Source: Gammaproteobacteria bacterium (GTDB lineage: Bacteria; Pseudomonadota; Gammaproteobacteria; Pseudomonadales; Azotimanducaceae). Taken from it: a stretch of 32,853 nt of DNA. Made by a program: the position numbers and the translations under genes. Where the stretch lies: NCBI GenBank assembly GCA_009839505.1, contig VXPO01000117.1, forward strand, positions 1-32,853, given 5' to 3'. This document shows, one piece after another, positions 15,405-24,645 of this stretch; position 1 is the stretch's first letter, and each line of letters begins with the position of its first letter. The notes beneath the pieces are model-generated. The model was not told where the DNA came from. It saw nothing but the letters and a program-made list of their open reading frames with translations, and did not search any database.

Positions 15405-16340
15405 TCAGTGTTCCGCCGACGCGAGCTCGTCCACGACGTCGATGAACAGCTCGGCGGGCAGGGACGGTGGCGCACCGCGGCGAAGCAACATGCCGTAGAC
15501 GAGGGGAGACGCGTAATCCGCAATGGGAATCGTGCTGACATCGTCGGATTCCGCGACGCAGACCTCGGGCACGATCGCGATTCCGACCCCATCTTCCACG
15601 TACGACTTGATCTCGCTCCAGCCATCCACTTCGACGATACGGTTCGGCAGTTGACCGTACTGCTCGCTGCTGTGGCAGACCGAGTTCGACAGTCGGGGCG
15701 TAACCACGGGATGTTCTGCCGCTTGTGCTATGGACACGGATGTCTCGGCCGCCAGCGGATGAAACCGTGGCGCGATCAAAACCATCCTGGAAGTGAACAC
15801 CGGCCGGAACTCGAGATCGAGCTGTGGCAGGTCCGCCGCGGAGAAGGCAATGTCCGCTTCGAAGTCCCGAAGCCGGCGGACCCTCTCTCCGTCACTAACA
15901 ATCGCCACGTCCACCTCGGTTGCCGGGAAGCGCTCTTGAAACCGGTGCAGGTAGCCCGGCAAGACGCTCTCGGCCGTCGTCGGACCAACGGCGATGCGCA
16001 GCGCACTGCCCGCTAAACCCCGATGCTGTTCGCCGAACGCATCCGCCAGACGGTCCACACCGGCCACTAGCGGCATGGCCAACCCGTAGAGGCGTTGCCC
16101 TGCGGATGACAAGGTGAGGCGGGGCCCGTAGCGCTGGAAGAGCGCGGTACCCAGTTCCGCCTCCAGATGGCGCACGAGCTGCGAGACGGCCGGCTGACTC
16201 AAGGCCAGGATCTTGCTCGCCCCGGTCACCGACCCGACACGCGCGACTAGGCAGAACGCGCGGAGTTGCTTCAGCCGGTTTCCCTTCCTAGTGATCGAAC
16301 ACACTTGCAATGACGTCTCTGTGGTCGCCGGTGTGCGCAC
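15405..16340 (-). CDS. LysR-family transcriptional regulator (upstream copy)
   Basis: This is a LysR-type regulator of up to 311 residues, with the DNA-binding region RLKQLRAFCLVARVGSVTGASKILALSQPAVSQLVRHLE and LFQRYGPRLTLSSAGQRL. The effector domain includes EVDVAIVSDGERV and SYVEDGVGIAIVPEVC. The start is uncertain. GTG 16340 gives the longest form, but a perfect TATAAT on the minus strand at 16353-16348 would place transcription start at about 16341. That would make 16340 leaderless, so TTG 16310 or GTG 16304 may be the real start; the paralogue, which has 11 residues before the helix-turn-helix, also favours a shorter N-terminus. It forms a two-gene unit with the other LysR gene. Confidence 0.92.
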   Translation of the reverse strand: MRTPATTETSLQVCSITRKGNRLKQLRAFCLVARVGSVTGASKILALSQPAVSQLVRHLEAELGTALFQRYGPRLTLSSAGQRLYGLAMPLVAGVDRLADAFGEQHRGLAGSALRIAVGPTTAESVLPGYLHRFQERFPATEVDVAIVSDGERVRRLRDFEADIAFSAADLPQLDLEFRPVFTSRMVLIAPRFHPLAAETSVSIAQAAEHPVVTPRLSNSVCHSSEQYGQLPNRIVEVDGWSEIKSYVEDGVGIAIVPEVCVAESDDVSTIPIADYASPLVYGMLLRRGAPPSLPAELFIDVVDELASAEH

Positions 16341-16347
16341 TCGTTCG

Positions 16348-16353
16348 ATTATA
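16348..16353 (-). promoter_or_regulatory. Likely -10 box of the LysR pair
   Basis: Read on the minus strand these bases are TATAAT, a perfect sigma-70 -10 hexamer, in the 200-base gap between the divergent LysR and acyltransferase genes. I do not see a matching -35 box, which suggests autoregulation or activator help. Nothing equally clear is visible for the plus-strand acyltransferase gene. Confidence 0.4.
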
Positions 16354-16540
16354 GACAGCCACCGCTGCTGCCCCGCCTACCGGACCCTGGCCGGGGCGTC
16401 GTCTACCACGCCGACTACGTTGCTGCGATACTCGACCGATTGCGGCAACACCAGTCAGGGACAAGCACATGTCCGAGTTCGCTTGGCTCAGACGGCGGGC
16501 GATCCCGGTCCGCGTCCGGTCACGCCGATAGCCGCGTAAC

Positions 16541-17425
16541 GTGGCTCGGTCGCACACCGAACTAGGCGTTCGCGCCGGCATCGCCGCGGCACGGATCGTC
16601 GCCAAGACGCTCTCGCCCTTGGACATCCGGTCGTTGCGCCGCCTGGGGATCGCGCTGGGCGATCTTGCGCTACGCGCCGACGGCCGATCGGCGCGGGTCA
16701 CGCGGACCAACATCGACCTCGTCTATGCCGAAAGCGAAGCGGCTTGGCGCCAGGAGTTGGTCCGCGACAGCCTGCGCCACACGGCGATGACCCTCGCCGA
16801 GGCCGTTGCCATGTGGACCTGGCCCGTTCCCCGCGTGGCGGACCTCCTGCAGGGCGTCGAAGGCGATCTTCGACTTCGCCCGGGCACTCTCGTCATCGCA
16901 CCGCACCTCGGCAACTGGGAGTACCTCGGCTACTACCTCAACACGGTCGCGCCCCTCACCGCCCTGTACCAGCGTCCTGCATCCGACGCGGTGGACCGGG
17001 CGCTCACCGCGGCGCGCGGCCGCTTCGGAACCCGTTCGGCGGCTGACTCCGTCGCGGGGTTGCGGCGCATCGTCAAGGCGTTGCGGACGGGCGGACTGGT
17101 CATTGTCCTGCCCGACCAGGTCCCGAACGGGTACGCCGGGGTGAGCGCACCGTTCTTCGGACAGCCGGCAATCACCATGTCACTGGTCTCCCGACTGCTG
17201 CAGCGCGTCGACGCCGATGTCGTCATCGCCGCGATCATGCGGGTGGATGGCGGTTTCAAGCTCCACATCGATGCAGTCGACGACGCGTTGCGGGATCCCG
17301 ACCCGGCCGTCAGCATCCGCACCATGAACGCCGCCATCGAATCCCTCGTCGCCCGCGATCCGGCGCAGTACCAGTGGGAGTACAAGCGTTTCAGGTCACG
17401 GGAGCGGCCCGGCCTATACGACTGA
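16541..17425 (+). CDS. Lysophospholipid / lipid A acyltransferase (LpxL/HtrB family)
   Basis: This 294-residue member of the LpxL/HtrB lauroyl/myristoyl acyltransferase family adds a secondary acyl chain to a lipid A precursor, at the inner face of the inner membrane. The HX4E catalytic motif is APHLGNWE (His122, Glu127). Other family marks are TRTNIDLVYAES, LYQRP, LRTGGLVIVLPDQ and the C-terminal QYQWEYKRFR. The usual single N-terminal membrane helix is weak here; residues 6-25 are only moderately hydrophobic. Start GTG 16541. It is divergent from the LysR pair and converges with the ABC exporter operon. It supports a Gram-negative host. Confidence 0.93.
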   Translation: MARSHTELGVRAGIAAARIVAKTLSPLDIRSLRRLGIALGDLALRADGRSARVTRTNIDLVYAESEAAWRQELVRDSLRHTAMTLAEAVAMWTWPVPRVADLLQGVEGDLRLRPGTLVIAPHLGNWEYLGYYLNTVAPLTALYQRPASDAVDRALTAARGRFGTRSAADSVAGLRRIVKALRTGGLVIVLPDQVPNGYAGVSAPFFGQPAITMSLVSRLLQRVDADVVIAAIMRVDGGFKLHIDAVDDALRDPDPAVSIRTMNAAIESLVARDPAQYQWEYKRFRSRERPGLYD

Positions 17426-17473
17426 GCGATTCTGCAATCTGCATGGGGTCGACCAAGCGCCCCGGCGGGCGTG

Positions 17474-17505
17474 TTGTGGTCGCAGGGCGGCCACAAGGGT
17501 CGCCC
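17474..17505. repeat. Intergenic palindromic repeat, copy 1
   Basis: Two mutually exclusive stems overlap here. TTGTGGTCGC (17474-17483) pairs with GCGGCCACAA (17487-17496) at 9 of 10 positions. GGGCGGCC (17485-17492) pairs with GGTCGCCC (17498-17505, one wobble). The element lies between converging genes, and its minus-strand continuation TAGGGGCGACCC starts with the stop codon of the ABC exporter gene. It shares its core with 29677-29699 and 32722-32740. As I recall, repeats of the general form GGGGCGACCCTTGTGGTCGCC occur in many unrelated genomes. Confidence 0.65.
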
Positions 17506-19554
17506 CTAAGGGGAGCCTGTCTGTAGCTCCACGTAGCGCCGGTAGGGGCCGTCGGGGTTGGCCATCAGGGTGTCGTGGTCGCCGACGTCCCTGATCTCTC
17601 CGTCTTCGATGAAGACGATGCGGCCAGCTTGGCGGATGGTCGACAGGCGGTGGGCGATGACGATGACCAGGCGGTCTTCGGAGGCCGTGTGCAACGCCCT
17701 CACGAGAGCGTTTTCGGTGCGCGGGTCCAGGGCGGCGGTGGGCTCGTCCAGGATGAGGATCTTCGAGTCGCGCACCAGTCCGCGGGCGATGGACAGGCGT
17801 TGCTGCTGGCCGACCGACAGGGTGTCCCCGGAACGGCCGAGGACGGTGTCGATGCCTTCCGGCAGACTCTCCACGAACTCGGTGCAGCCTGCGGCGCCGA
17901 GGGCTGCGAGAACCTCGTCGTCGGTCGCATCGGGCTTCGCAAAGCGGATGTTGTCACGCACGGATTCGGCGAGGAGTTGATGCTCCTGGAAAACGTAGGT
18001 GACTTCCCGGCGCAGTGAGTCGAGGGCGTAGTCGCCTACGTCGACGCCGTCGATCAACACCCGGCCACGGGTGGCCCGCAGGAACGCCGGGATCATGTAT
18101 GCGAGGCTGGTCTTGCCGGCGCCGGTGGGGCCGACGAACGCCACGAGCTCACCCGCGGCGAGTTCGAGGTTGATGTTCGTTAGCGCCTTGCGACCGTCGG
18201 GGTAGGCGAAGTCGACGTCCTCGAAGCTGACGCCCCGACCGATGGCGGCCAGCTCCCGGTCGCCGTCGGTGTCGTCCTCGGTCCTGTAGTCGATGAAGAA
18301 GAAAACCCGTCGCAGCGAGGCGACCGCGCCCTGCAGTTTCACCCAGAGTCCGCCGAAGTCGCCCGCGGCACCCCGAACCGACTCGTAGAGCCCTAGCAGC
18401 GCGAAGAAGTCGCCGGCTGTCAACTGGCCGGTGATGGCGAAACCCGAGGTGATGTAGCCAGTGATCAGGCCGATGGCCTCGCCGAAGATGCTTATGAAGA
18501 AAATGAGCGCGACGCCAATGACCATGGCCAGGCGTTCGCGCCAGAACTGATGTGCGCTGCGCTCGGCGAACTTGCGCGTCTCCTGGCGCATGCCGCCGAG
18601 ACTCTGCACCGCGCCGATGTTGTTCATGGTCTCTTCCATGGCGTTGGTGGTCGCCGCACCGGCGGCGCGGTTGTTGTGGTTGGCGCGGCGGATGACACGG
18701 GTCATCGGCAAGGTGGAGAGCAGCACTACCGGGAACATCACCCAGGCGAGCCAGATCAACTCCGGGGCGACGTTGGCGTAGGTCTCGAGCTGATACATAG
18801 TGATCAGGTAGCCGAGGAACACGAAGAACGGCTCGAAGGTCGACTGGTAGACGATCTCCGGCACCTCGGAGGAGTCGTAGATGACCCGGTATATCTGATC
18901 GCCCACCCGTTGGTCGTCCACGGAAGTCATCGGTACCCGGGTCAGGCGGTTGAACAGGCGTGTCCTCAAGGCGTTGGCCACACGCTGGTTCATCCGCACG
19001 TTGACCCACCATTCGGCGAGACCCCAGATGGAACCCGCACGGCTGCCGCCGCTCGAGATGGCGTTCTCGGCGTGGGAAGCCGCGTCCCTTCCGCCGTGCA
19101 CGCCGGCACCGGTGCCGCCGGCGCGCGTGCCGATCACCAGCAGACCGATGAAGAACATGATGCTGACCATCAGCATGATCTCCATGGGCTCCCGTCCCTC
19201 CAGGAACCGCAGGATCGGCTTCATGTGCGGTGGAAAGAGCGCTTGGTCGGCATCGAGTTCCCGCGCGAGGATCACGTGGTCCATGATGATCTTGCCGAAC
19301 CAGCCGAGGAACAGTCCCGGAATCCAGATCGCGGTCGACATGAGGAACTTGGTGGCGAACAGTCCCTTCGCATGGCCGAGGAGCTTGACGGCCCGCCAGA
19401 CGATCTTCACCGCGTCGACGTTGCTGATCTCCGGACCCGTGTCGATGTGGTCGTCGAACCGCTCGCCGCGCTTGTAGCCCGACAGCAGTCGGCGGCGCTG
19501 GGTCGTGACGACAGAGTGATCGGGCCCGGGACGGGTCGGCTCGCTCATGCTCAC
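17506..19554 (-). CDS. ABC exporter half-transporter (fused permease/ATPase), second of pair
   Basis: This 682-residue ABC exporter subunit has an N-terminal membrane domain (about residues 60-400) and a C-terminal ATPase. The nucleotide-binding domain is intact: Walker A GPTGAGKT (475-482), signature LSVGQQQ (from 579), Walker B ILILDEP with Glu604, and H-loop His635. A Gly/Ala-rich loop (about 145-175) follows the second helix. Start GTG 19554 overlaps the stop of the preceding ABC gene as GTGA and sits seven bases after GGAGG; ATG 19548 is an alternative. The pair probably forms a heterodimer. The substrate is unknown: lipid, glycolipid or drug export is typical. Its stop codon lies at the edge of the palindromic repeat. 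Confidence 0.93.
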   Translation of the reverse strand: MSMSEPTRPGPDHSVVTTQRRRLLSGYKRGERFDDHIDTGPEISNVDAVKIVWRAVKLLGHAKGLFATKFLMSTAIWIPGLFLGWFGKIIMDHVILARELDADQALFPPHMKPILRFLEGREPMEIMLMVSIMFFIGLLVIGTRAGGTGAGVHGGRDAASHAENAISSGGSRAGSIWGLAEWWVNVRMNQRVANALRTRLFNRLTRVPMTSVDDQRVGDQIYRVIYDSSEVPEIVYQSTFEPFFVFLGYLITMYQLETYANVAPELIWLAWVMFPVVLLSTLPMTRVIRRANHNNRAAGAATTNAMEETMNNIGAVQSLGGMRQETRKFAERSAHQFWRERLAMVIGVALIFFISIFGEAIGLITGYITSGFAITGQLTAGDFFALLGLYESVRGAAGDFGGLWVKLQGAVASLRRVFFFIDYRTEDDTDGDRELAAIGRGVSFEDVDFAYPDGRKALTNINLELAAGELVAFVGPTGAGKTSLAYMIPAFLRATRGRVLIDGVDVGDYALDSLRREVTYVFQEHQLLAESVRDNIRFAKPDATDDEVLAALGAAGCTEFVESLPEGIDTVLGRSGDTLSVGQQQRLSIARGLVRDSKILILDEPTAALDPRTENALVRALHTASEDRLVIVIAHRLSTIRQAGRIVFIEDGEIRDVGDHDTLMANPDGPYRRYVELQTGSP

Positions 19555-22142
19555 GCCCCTGCCTCCGCGCCGAGGGTCTCTGCAAGCACGAAGTCGCGGT
19601 AGCGCCCTTGGGCAATTCGTATCAGCTCGTCGTGGGTGCCCGTCTCGACAATCTGGCCGTCCTCAAGGAAGGCGATCTGGTCCGCGCTCCTGATCGTTGA
19701 CAGACGGTGGGTGATCAGGAAGACGACCTTGTCCCTACCCCACTCGGCCAGGTTCGCCATGACCCGCTGTTCGTTGACGGCGTCGAGAGAGGCGGTGGGT
19801 TCGTCGAGAATGAGAATGGGCCGGTTGCGGATGACCGCCCGCGCGATCGTCAGTCGCTGCCTCTGTCCCGCCGACAGCTTGCCGCCGCGGTCGCCGAGTT
19901 CGCTGTCGTAGCCTTCGGCCATCGCCTGGATGAACTCGTCCGCGCAGGCGACCCTCGCGGCCGCCTCGATGTCGGCGCGTGAGGCTCCGGGTACGGCGTA
20001 GCCGATGTTGTCGGCGATCTTGCCCGTGAACAGGATGTTCTTCTGCAGGGCGATGGCGCTGTTGGCGCGGATGTCGTCGACGCGCAGATCCTTGAGGTCC
20101 ACGCCATTGATGGCCACGCGCCCTGCTTGCGGGTCGTAGAGCCTCAGCAGCATCGACATGAGCGTCGACTTGCCCGAGCCGGTCTCGCCCACGATGGCGG
20201 TGACGGTGCCGGCACGCGCCGAGAGGTTCGCTCCCCTGATCACCGGCTTGTCCGGCTTGTAGGCGAAATGCACGTCCTGCCAGGCCACCTCGCGGACCGG
20301 TGCCGGGTAGTCCTCGGGATTCTCGCTCTCGACGACATCGGGTTTCAGGTCGATGAAGTAGAACGCCCGCTCGAGGCCGATGAACAGATCCTGGAGCATG
20401 CTCCACCAGCGGACGATGCCGTAGCTCGTGCCGACGACCTCTCCCACCCGCCCGTTGGCCGCGTTGTAGGCGCCGAGGTTCCAGATCCTGAAGCCGAGCC
20501 AAGCCACGAACAGCCAACCCAAGTAGGTGGGTCTCTCCGGCTCGCCCACCGTCCAGCTCACCATCAGGTACTCAAGCCCGATGACCGCAGCGCCGCCCAT
20601 CAGCATGACCAGCATGCTCAACAGCACCATCTCCAAGCGGTAGTAGATGGCCGCATCCAGCGCCCGGTGCGAGTCCCGGTCGAAGCGGTTGAGGACGATT
20701 TCCTCCGCCCGATTCGCCTTGACGATCTTCATCGCGCCGAAGGTCTCCTGGAGGCGCGACGTAAGGTTGCTGTTGGCGACGCGGTTGGCTACCGACCGTC
20801 GTCTCAAGCGCGGCGTGAAGGCGATGGTGAGGAGCACCATCGGCACGGTGACGAGCACGATCGCACCCGCGAGCAGCGGGTCGAAGGCGACCACGAACGC
20901 TGCGGCGATGGACAGCCCCCAGAGCGTCCTGATCGGATCGACGATGGCCTCGTTCACGGCCGAATTGATCTGGTTGCTGTCCTGGTTGACGCGGTAGATG
21001 GCATCGCCCACTCGCGAGTCGCTGTGGAACTGCAGAGACACCTGCTCGATCTTCTCGATCATGCTGACGCGCAGGTAGTGGATGATGTTCTGCCACGTCC
21101 ACGACGAGTAGTAGGGAATGACACCGATGTAGACGACGATGCCGAACAGGGCGCCGAAGGCGAACCAGCCCAGCGAACGATTGCGCACGGCACGCCGCTG
21201 GTCCTGGTTGAGTTCATAGACCCTCGGGGCGATGTCGCCGTTGTCTTCGGCTAGGGCCAAGGCGATCCCGGTCAGCGTATCCCGATTCATGGCGCCCGAG
21301 ACCGTCAGCATCGCCTCGCCGAACAGTTCCGACGTGTCTGACGTGGGCACCGGCTCGGCGGGTTGCCGCCAGGCATCCACCGAGATCGCCTGTTGGTACA
21401 CGGTGGCGCCGGCACCCGCCTCGCCCGTGGCCGTGATCGCCTGGTCTACCAACGCCCCGAGCGCGGCAGCATCGAGCACATCGATGGTCTGTACCATTGC
21501 CGTGGCGTAGGCGATGCGTTCGCGGTCGACCCAGAACCAACGCGGTGGATCCTCCTGGATCTCCCAGTCGATCTCGGGCTCGACCAGGTACGGCGCCAGG
21601 GCTTCCTCGACACGATCCATCAACGCATCGCGCCCGGTTGCGTCCACGGCCTGGTGCCCGTGCAGGCGAATCGCCGCGGTGCGTTCGTAGAAACCCTCGA
21701 GGGCTGCGGCGTATTCGTCGAGAAGCTCTTGGTGCTCTACGGCCTCAAGGTCCGCTGGGCCGACCAGATCAAGGGCGAAGTTCTGCTCTGAGGGCGCCGG
21801 CTCGAGCCTCTCGTCCGCCCTGGCGACTTCGACGTCGTGCTTCAGGTAGGAGTCGTCGAGAAACAGCACGACCGACTGCAACGGCTGCAGCCGCTCGCCG
21901 TTAAGAATCTTGTTGAACCAAAGGTCGCCCGTGATGGCACCGGTGAAGGTGCCGATGGCCATCATGACGAAGGGCCAGACGAGCACCAGGAAGATGACAT
22001 GCACCAGCATCGGCCGCATGAACGGCCAAGTGCGCAGGAACAGCCAAGCAAAGCGGCGGAGCGAGATCTCGGGCGGCCGGGTCTCGTCCGCGAGTTCCCG
22101 GGCCGCCCACTCGGCGGTCCCGGTCTTGTCGCCTTTCTTCAA
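19551..22142 (-). CDS. ABC exporter half-transporter with large ectodomain, first of pair
   Basis: This 863-residue fused permease/ATPase has Walker A GETGSGKST (652-660), signature LSAGQ (756-760), Walker B ILILD with Glu781, and H-loop His812. Helix 1 (about 44-66) and helix 2 (about 324-344) are separated by about 250 mostly hydrophilic residues (about 75-320), where ordinary exporters have a short loop, so a substantial periplasmic domain is predicted. No ATG exists near the natural N-terminus. TTG 22142 overlaps the TGA of the PhoX-like gene (TTGA) and gives a family-like start, so I chose it. The frame remains open further upstream only as a shadow. Its partner follows with a GTGA overlap. 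Confidence 0.9.
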   Translation of the reverse strand: MKKGDKTGTAEWAARELADETRPPEISLRRFAWLFLRTWPFMRPMLVHVIFLVLVWPFVMMAIGTFTGAITGDLWFNKILNGERLQPLQSVVLFLDDSYLKHDVEVARADERLEPAPSEQNFALDLVGPADLEAVEHQELLDEYAAALEGFYERTAAIRLHGHQAVDATGRDALMDRVEEALAPYLVEPEIDWEIQEDPPRWFWVDRERIAYATAMVQTIDVLDAAALGALVDQAITATGEAGAGATVYQQAISVDAWRQPAEPVPTSDTSELFGEAMLTVSGAMNRDTLTGIALALAEDNGDIAPRVYELNQDQRRAVRNRSLGWFAFGALFGIVVYIGVIPYYSSWTWQNIIHYLRVSMIEKIEQVSLQFHSDSRVGDAIYRVNQDSNQINSAVNEAIVDPIRTLWGLSIAAAFVVAFDPLLAGAIVLVTVPMVLLTIAFTPRLRRRSVANRVANSNLTSRLQETFGAMKIVKANRAEEIVLNRFDRDSHRALDAAIYYRLEMVLLSMLVMLMGGAAVIGLEYLMVSWTVGEPERPTYLGWLFVAWLGFRIWNLGAYNAANGRVGEVVGTSYGIVRWWSMLQDLFIGLERAFYFIDLKPDVVESENPEDYPAPVREVAWQDVHFAYKPDKPVIRGANLSARAGTVTAIVGETGSGKSTLMSMLLRLYDPQAGRVAINGVDLKDLRVDDIRANSAIALQKNILFTGKIADNIGYAVPGASRADIEAAARVACADEFIQAMAEGYDSELGDRGGKLSAGQRQRLTIARAVIRNRPILILDEPTASLDAVNEQRVMANLAEWGRDKVVFLITHRLSTIRSADQIAFLEDGQIVETGTHDELIRIAQGRYRDFVLAETLGAEAGA

Positions 22143-23446
22143 GAGGATCGCTTCACGAAGTCGTCCCAAGGACCGGTAATCGCGAACGTGATCCCCGGGA
22201 TTTGGATGTTTGCGAACACCCAGTCGCCGGCCTGGCAGACCCCGCACCACTCGGCATCGCGGAAGTCGCCCTGAAAACTGTTCCTGCCATCGAGCACGAC
22301 GTTGTTCTCGGCGACCACGCCCAAGGAACCGGAAGGTGTCAGCATGGCGAGACGCGTCGGCTTGCCGCCGTCTTCGCAGAGCAGGAGGGCGCCGTTGTCC
22401 AGCTTCGTGACGTTGTCCGGCTCGTTGAGCACGTCCGCTCCCGGCGACTCGTGGAGCAGCCGCAAACGTGACGATTGTGGGTCGAGCTCCCAGATCTGGC
22501 CGGAGCGTGCCGAACCGCCCGTGGTGGAGACGAAATAAAGCCGTGCGCCATCCCACCAGCAGCCTTCCAGGCGCTTGAACTCCATGCCGCCCCGGTCGTG
22601 GCCCTGGTCGAATACGGACGTTCCCTCCCCGCCTTCCGGATCGTCGATGTCGACCCAAGCGACGTCCCGTTCGAGCCCAACGGGCCATCGGCTGGTGGAC
22701 TTGGGTCGGCCTTCGACGGCGAGCATCTGCAATCGGCCCGGATGCCGGAGCGACTCCGGACCGCGCTTCCCGGCGCCGGGAACGAACCGATACAGACCCG
22801 CTTCCGATTCATCCTCCGTGAGGTAGACGATTCCCGTAGCCGTATCGACGGCGGCGGCTTCATGCTCGAAACGGCCAAGACCGGTCAACGGTCGGGGGTC
22901 GCCCATGCCGAGCGCCGGAACCTCGAACACGAACCCGTGCGGACGGTCTATGACACCGGGCAGCCAACCGGTCGTGGTCTCTTCGCAACTGAGCCAGCTT
23001 CCCCACGGCGTGGGGCCTCCGGCGCAGTTCTTGTACGTGCCGGCCAACGTCGCCCGGGCGCCGAGCCACTCCCCACTGCCGAGGTCGAAGTTCAATGTCG
23101 TGGTGCCCCCGCCGCAGTGCCGGTCGTACACCGCCGCCGCTCCGTTGAGAGGCGCCCGGGTGATCTCGTGGTTGCGCACCAACACCGCCGTCCCGTCGTC
23201 CTGCACGAAAGCCCCCATGCCGTCGTGCAGACCGGGCACGCCGTTGCCGTCATCCATTCGATCGCGTCGCCAGCTGTACGAGACGTAGCTGAAGTCCGGG
23301 GGCAGCTTGAGCAACGGCAGTCCCGTGGCCCGGTCAGCGACCGGCACGAGATCGCGGGCCACCGTGCGAGCCCGAGGCCGCCAGGCGAACGCCGCCAAAG
23401 CACTGGCTGTAGCCGTAAATGCGATGAGTTCGCGTCGCGTCGGCAT
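22139..23446 (-). CDS. PhoX/DUF839-family secreted phosphatase-like protein
   Basis: This 435-residue beta-propeller protein belongs to the PhoX (DUF839) family of calcium/iron alkaline phosphatases. Marks are FVQDDGTAVLVRNHE, NCAGGPTPWGSWLSCEET, YLTEDESEAGLYRFVP and EPDNVTKLDNGALLLCEDG. From ATG 23446 the N-terminus is MPTRRELIAFTATASALAAFAW, a twin-arginine-like signal, as expected for Tat-exported PhoX. The frame extends 96 bases upstream without a ribosome site. Its stop overlaps the TTG start of the first ABC gene, so it heads a three-gene coupled operon. It is divergent from the glycan operon. Phosphatase activity is likely but unproven: many DUF839 proteins are uncharacterised. Confidence 0.9.
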   Translation of the reverse strand: MPTRRELIAFTATASALAAFAWRPRARTVARDLVPVADRATGLPLLKLPPDFSYVSYSWRRDRMDDGNGVPGLHDGMGAFVQDDGTAVLVRNHEITRAPLNGAAAVYDRHCGGGTTTLNFDLGSGEWLGARATLAGTYKNCAGGPTPWGSWLSCEETTTGWLPGVIDRPHGFVFEVPALGMGDPRPLTGLGRFEHEAAAVDTATGIVYLTEDESEAGLYRFVPGAGKRGPESLRHPGRLQMLAVEGRPKSTSRWPVGLERDVAWVDIDDPEGGEGTSVFDQGHDRGGMEFKRLEGCWWDGARLYFVSTTGGSARSGQIWELDPQSSRLRLLHESPGADVLNEPDNVTKLDNGALLLCEDGGKPTRLAMLTPSGSLGVVAENNVVLDGRNSFQGDFRDAEWCGVCQAGDWVFANIQIPGITFAITGPWDDFVKRSS

Positions 23447-23541
23447 GATGGCGCGCCATGTTAGCAAGGACAGCCGGGGCGCACTGCGTCGTGCACGAAA
23501 CAAGCTAGACTCGCCGCGTAGCGGGACCGAGCGGAGACACA

Positions 23542-24645
23542 TTGAAGGTCGTTCAGGTGCTGCCGGCCTTGGAGAGCGGCGGCGTCGAACAGGGAACGCT
23601 GGAAGTCGCCGAAGCTCTGGTGGCCGCCGGGCACGAGTCCGTCGTCGTCTCGGCGGGCGGTCGCCTCGTGCAACGGCTCGAACGGGACGGCAGCCGCCAT
23701 GTCACTTGGGACATCGGTCGCAAACATCCGGCGACGCTCTTCGGTGTGCGGCGGTTCAGGCGCTGGCTCGGCGACGAGAGGCCGGCGATCCTGCACGTCC
23801 GATCGCGTATGCCCGCCTGGGTCTGCTGGCTGGCGTGGCGGGCCATGCCCGGGAACGCGCGGCCGCGTTTCGTCACCACGGTGCACGGCCTCTATTCGCC
23901 CGGCCGCTACAGCGCGATCATGACCCGCGGTGAACGGGTCATCGTGGTATCCGACACCGCCCGCGACTACGTCGAATCGAATTATCTCCACACCGATACG
24001 GCCCGCGTGGTACGAATCCATCGGGGCGTGGATCGGCGGCGATTCCAGCGCGACTTTCACGCGAGCGCGGAGTGGCTCGCGGGGTGGCGGCGCCACTTTC
24101 CCGAATGTGATGGCAAGGCCCTCGCGGTGCTGCCTGGCCGGCTGACGCGGCTCAAGGGGCACGGCGACCTGATCGACGCCATGGAACTGTTGCGACACAG
24201 CCACCCGAACGCCTTGGGCGTGGTCGTCGGGGGCGTCGACCCAAGGCACCGACGCTACGCGGACGAACTGCGCCGGCGGGGCCGGACCATCGTGTTCACC
24301 GGCCACCGAACCGACCTGCGGGAGATCATGAGCATCGCGACGGCGGTGCTGTCGCTGTCGCGGAAACCCGAGTCGTTCGGACGCACGACGCTGGAGGCCC
24401 TGTCTCTCGGCACGCCGGTGGTCGGCTACGACCATGGCGGCGTGGGCGAGATTCTCGCGGGGGTCTATCCGGATGGGCGGGTGCCGGTCGGGGACACTGG
24501 CGCGGTTGCCGCCAAGCTCGCCGCGATCATCGACGATCCGGCTGCGGCCAGGGGTGCGGTGCGGGACCACGACTTCGACGTCGAGCGGATGTGCACCGAA
24601 ACGCTTGCGCTGTACGCAGAACTCGCAAGGCCGGACGCAAGATGA
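23542..24645 (+). CDS. Glycosyltransferase family 4 protein
   Basis: This 367-residue GT-B glycosyltransferase of the GT4 type opens with MKVVQVLPALESGGVEQGTLEVA, has the interdomain region LPGRLTRLKGHGDLIDAM and the donor-binding E-x7-E (Glu277 and Glu285 in PESFGRTTLE), then LGTPVVGYDHGGVGEIL. TTG 23542 is the start, six bases after GGAG. It has no signal peptide and is cytoplasmic or membrane-associated. It heads a six-gene operon, and its stop overlaps the start of the deacetylase gene (ATGA). It should transfer a sugar to a lipopolysaccharide core or another surface glycan; donor and acceptor are not deducible. Confidence 0.94.
   Translation: MKVVQVLPALESGGVEQGTLEVAEALVAAGHESVVVSAGGRLVQRLERDGSRHVTWDIGRKHPATLFGVRRFRRWLGDERPAILHVRSRMPAWVCWLAWRAMPGNARPRFVTTVHGLYSPGRYSAIMTRGERVIVVSDTARDYVESNYLHTDTARVVRIHRGVDRRRFQRDFHASAEWLAGWRRHFPECDGKALAVLPGRLTRLKGHGDLIDAMELLRHSHPNALGVVVGGVDPRHRRYADELRRRGRTIVFTGHRTDLREIMSIATAVLSLSRKPESFGRTTLEALSLGTPVVGYDHGGVGEILAGVYPDGRVPVGDTGAVAAKLAAIIDDPAAARGAVRDHDFDVERMCTETLALYAELARPDAR

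Noticed and set aside
22143-22688. In-frame upstream extension of the first ABC exporter
   Set aside because: The extension is Arg-rich shadow sequence inside the PhoX-like gene. The TTG overlapping the PhoX stop gives a natural N-terminus.
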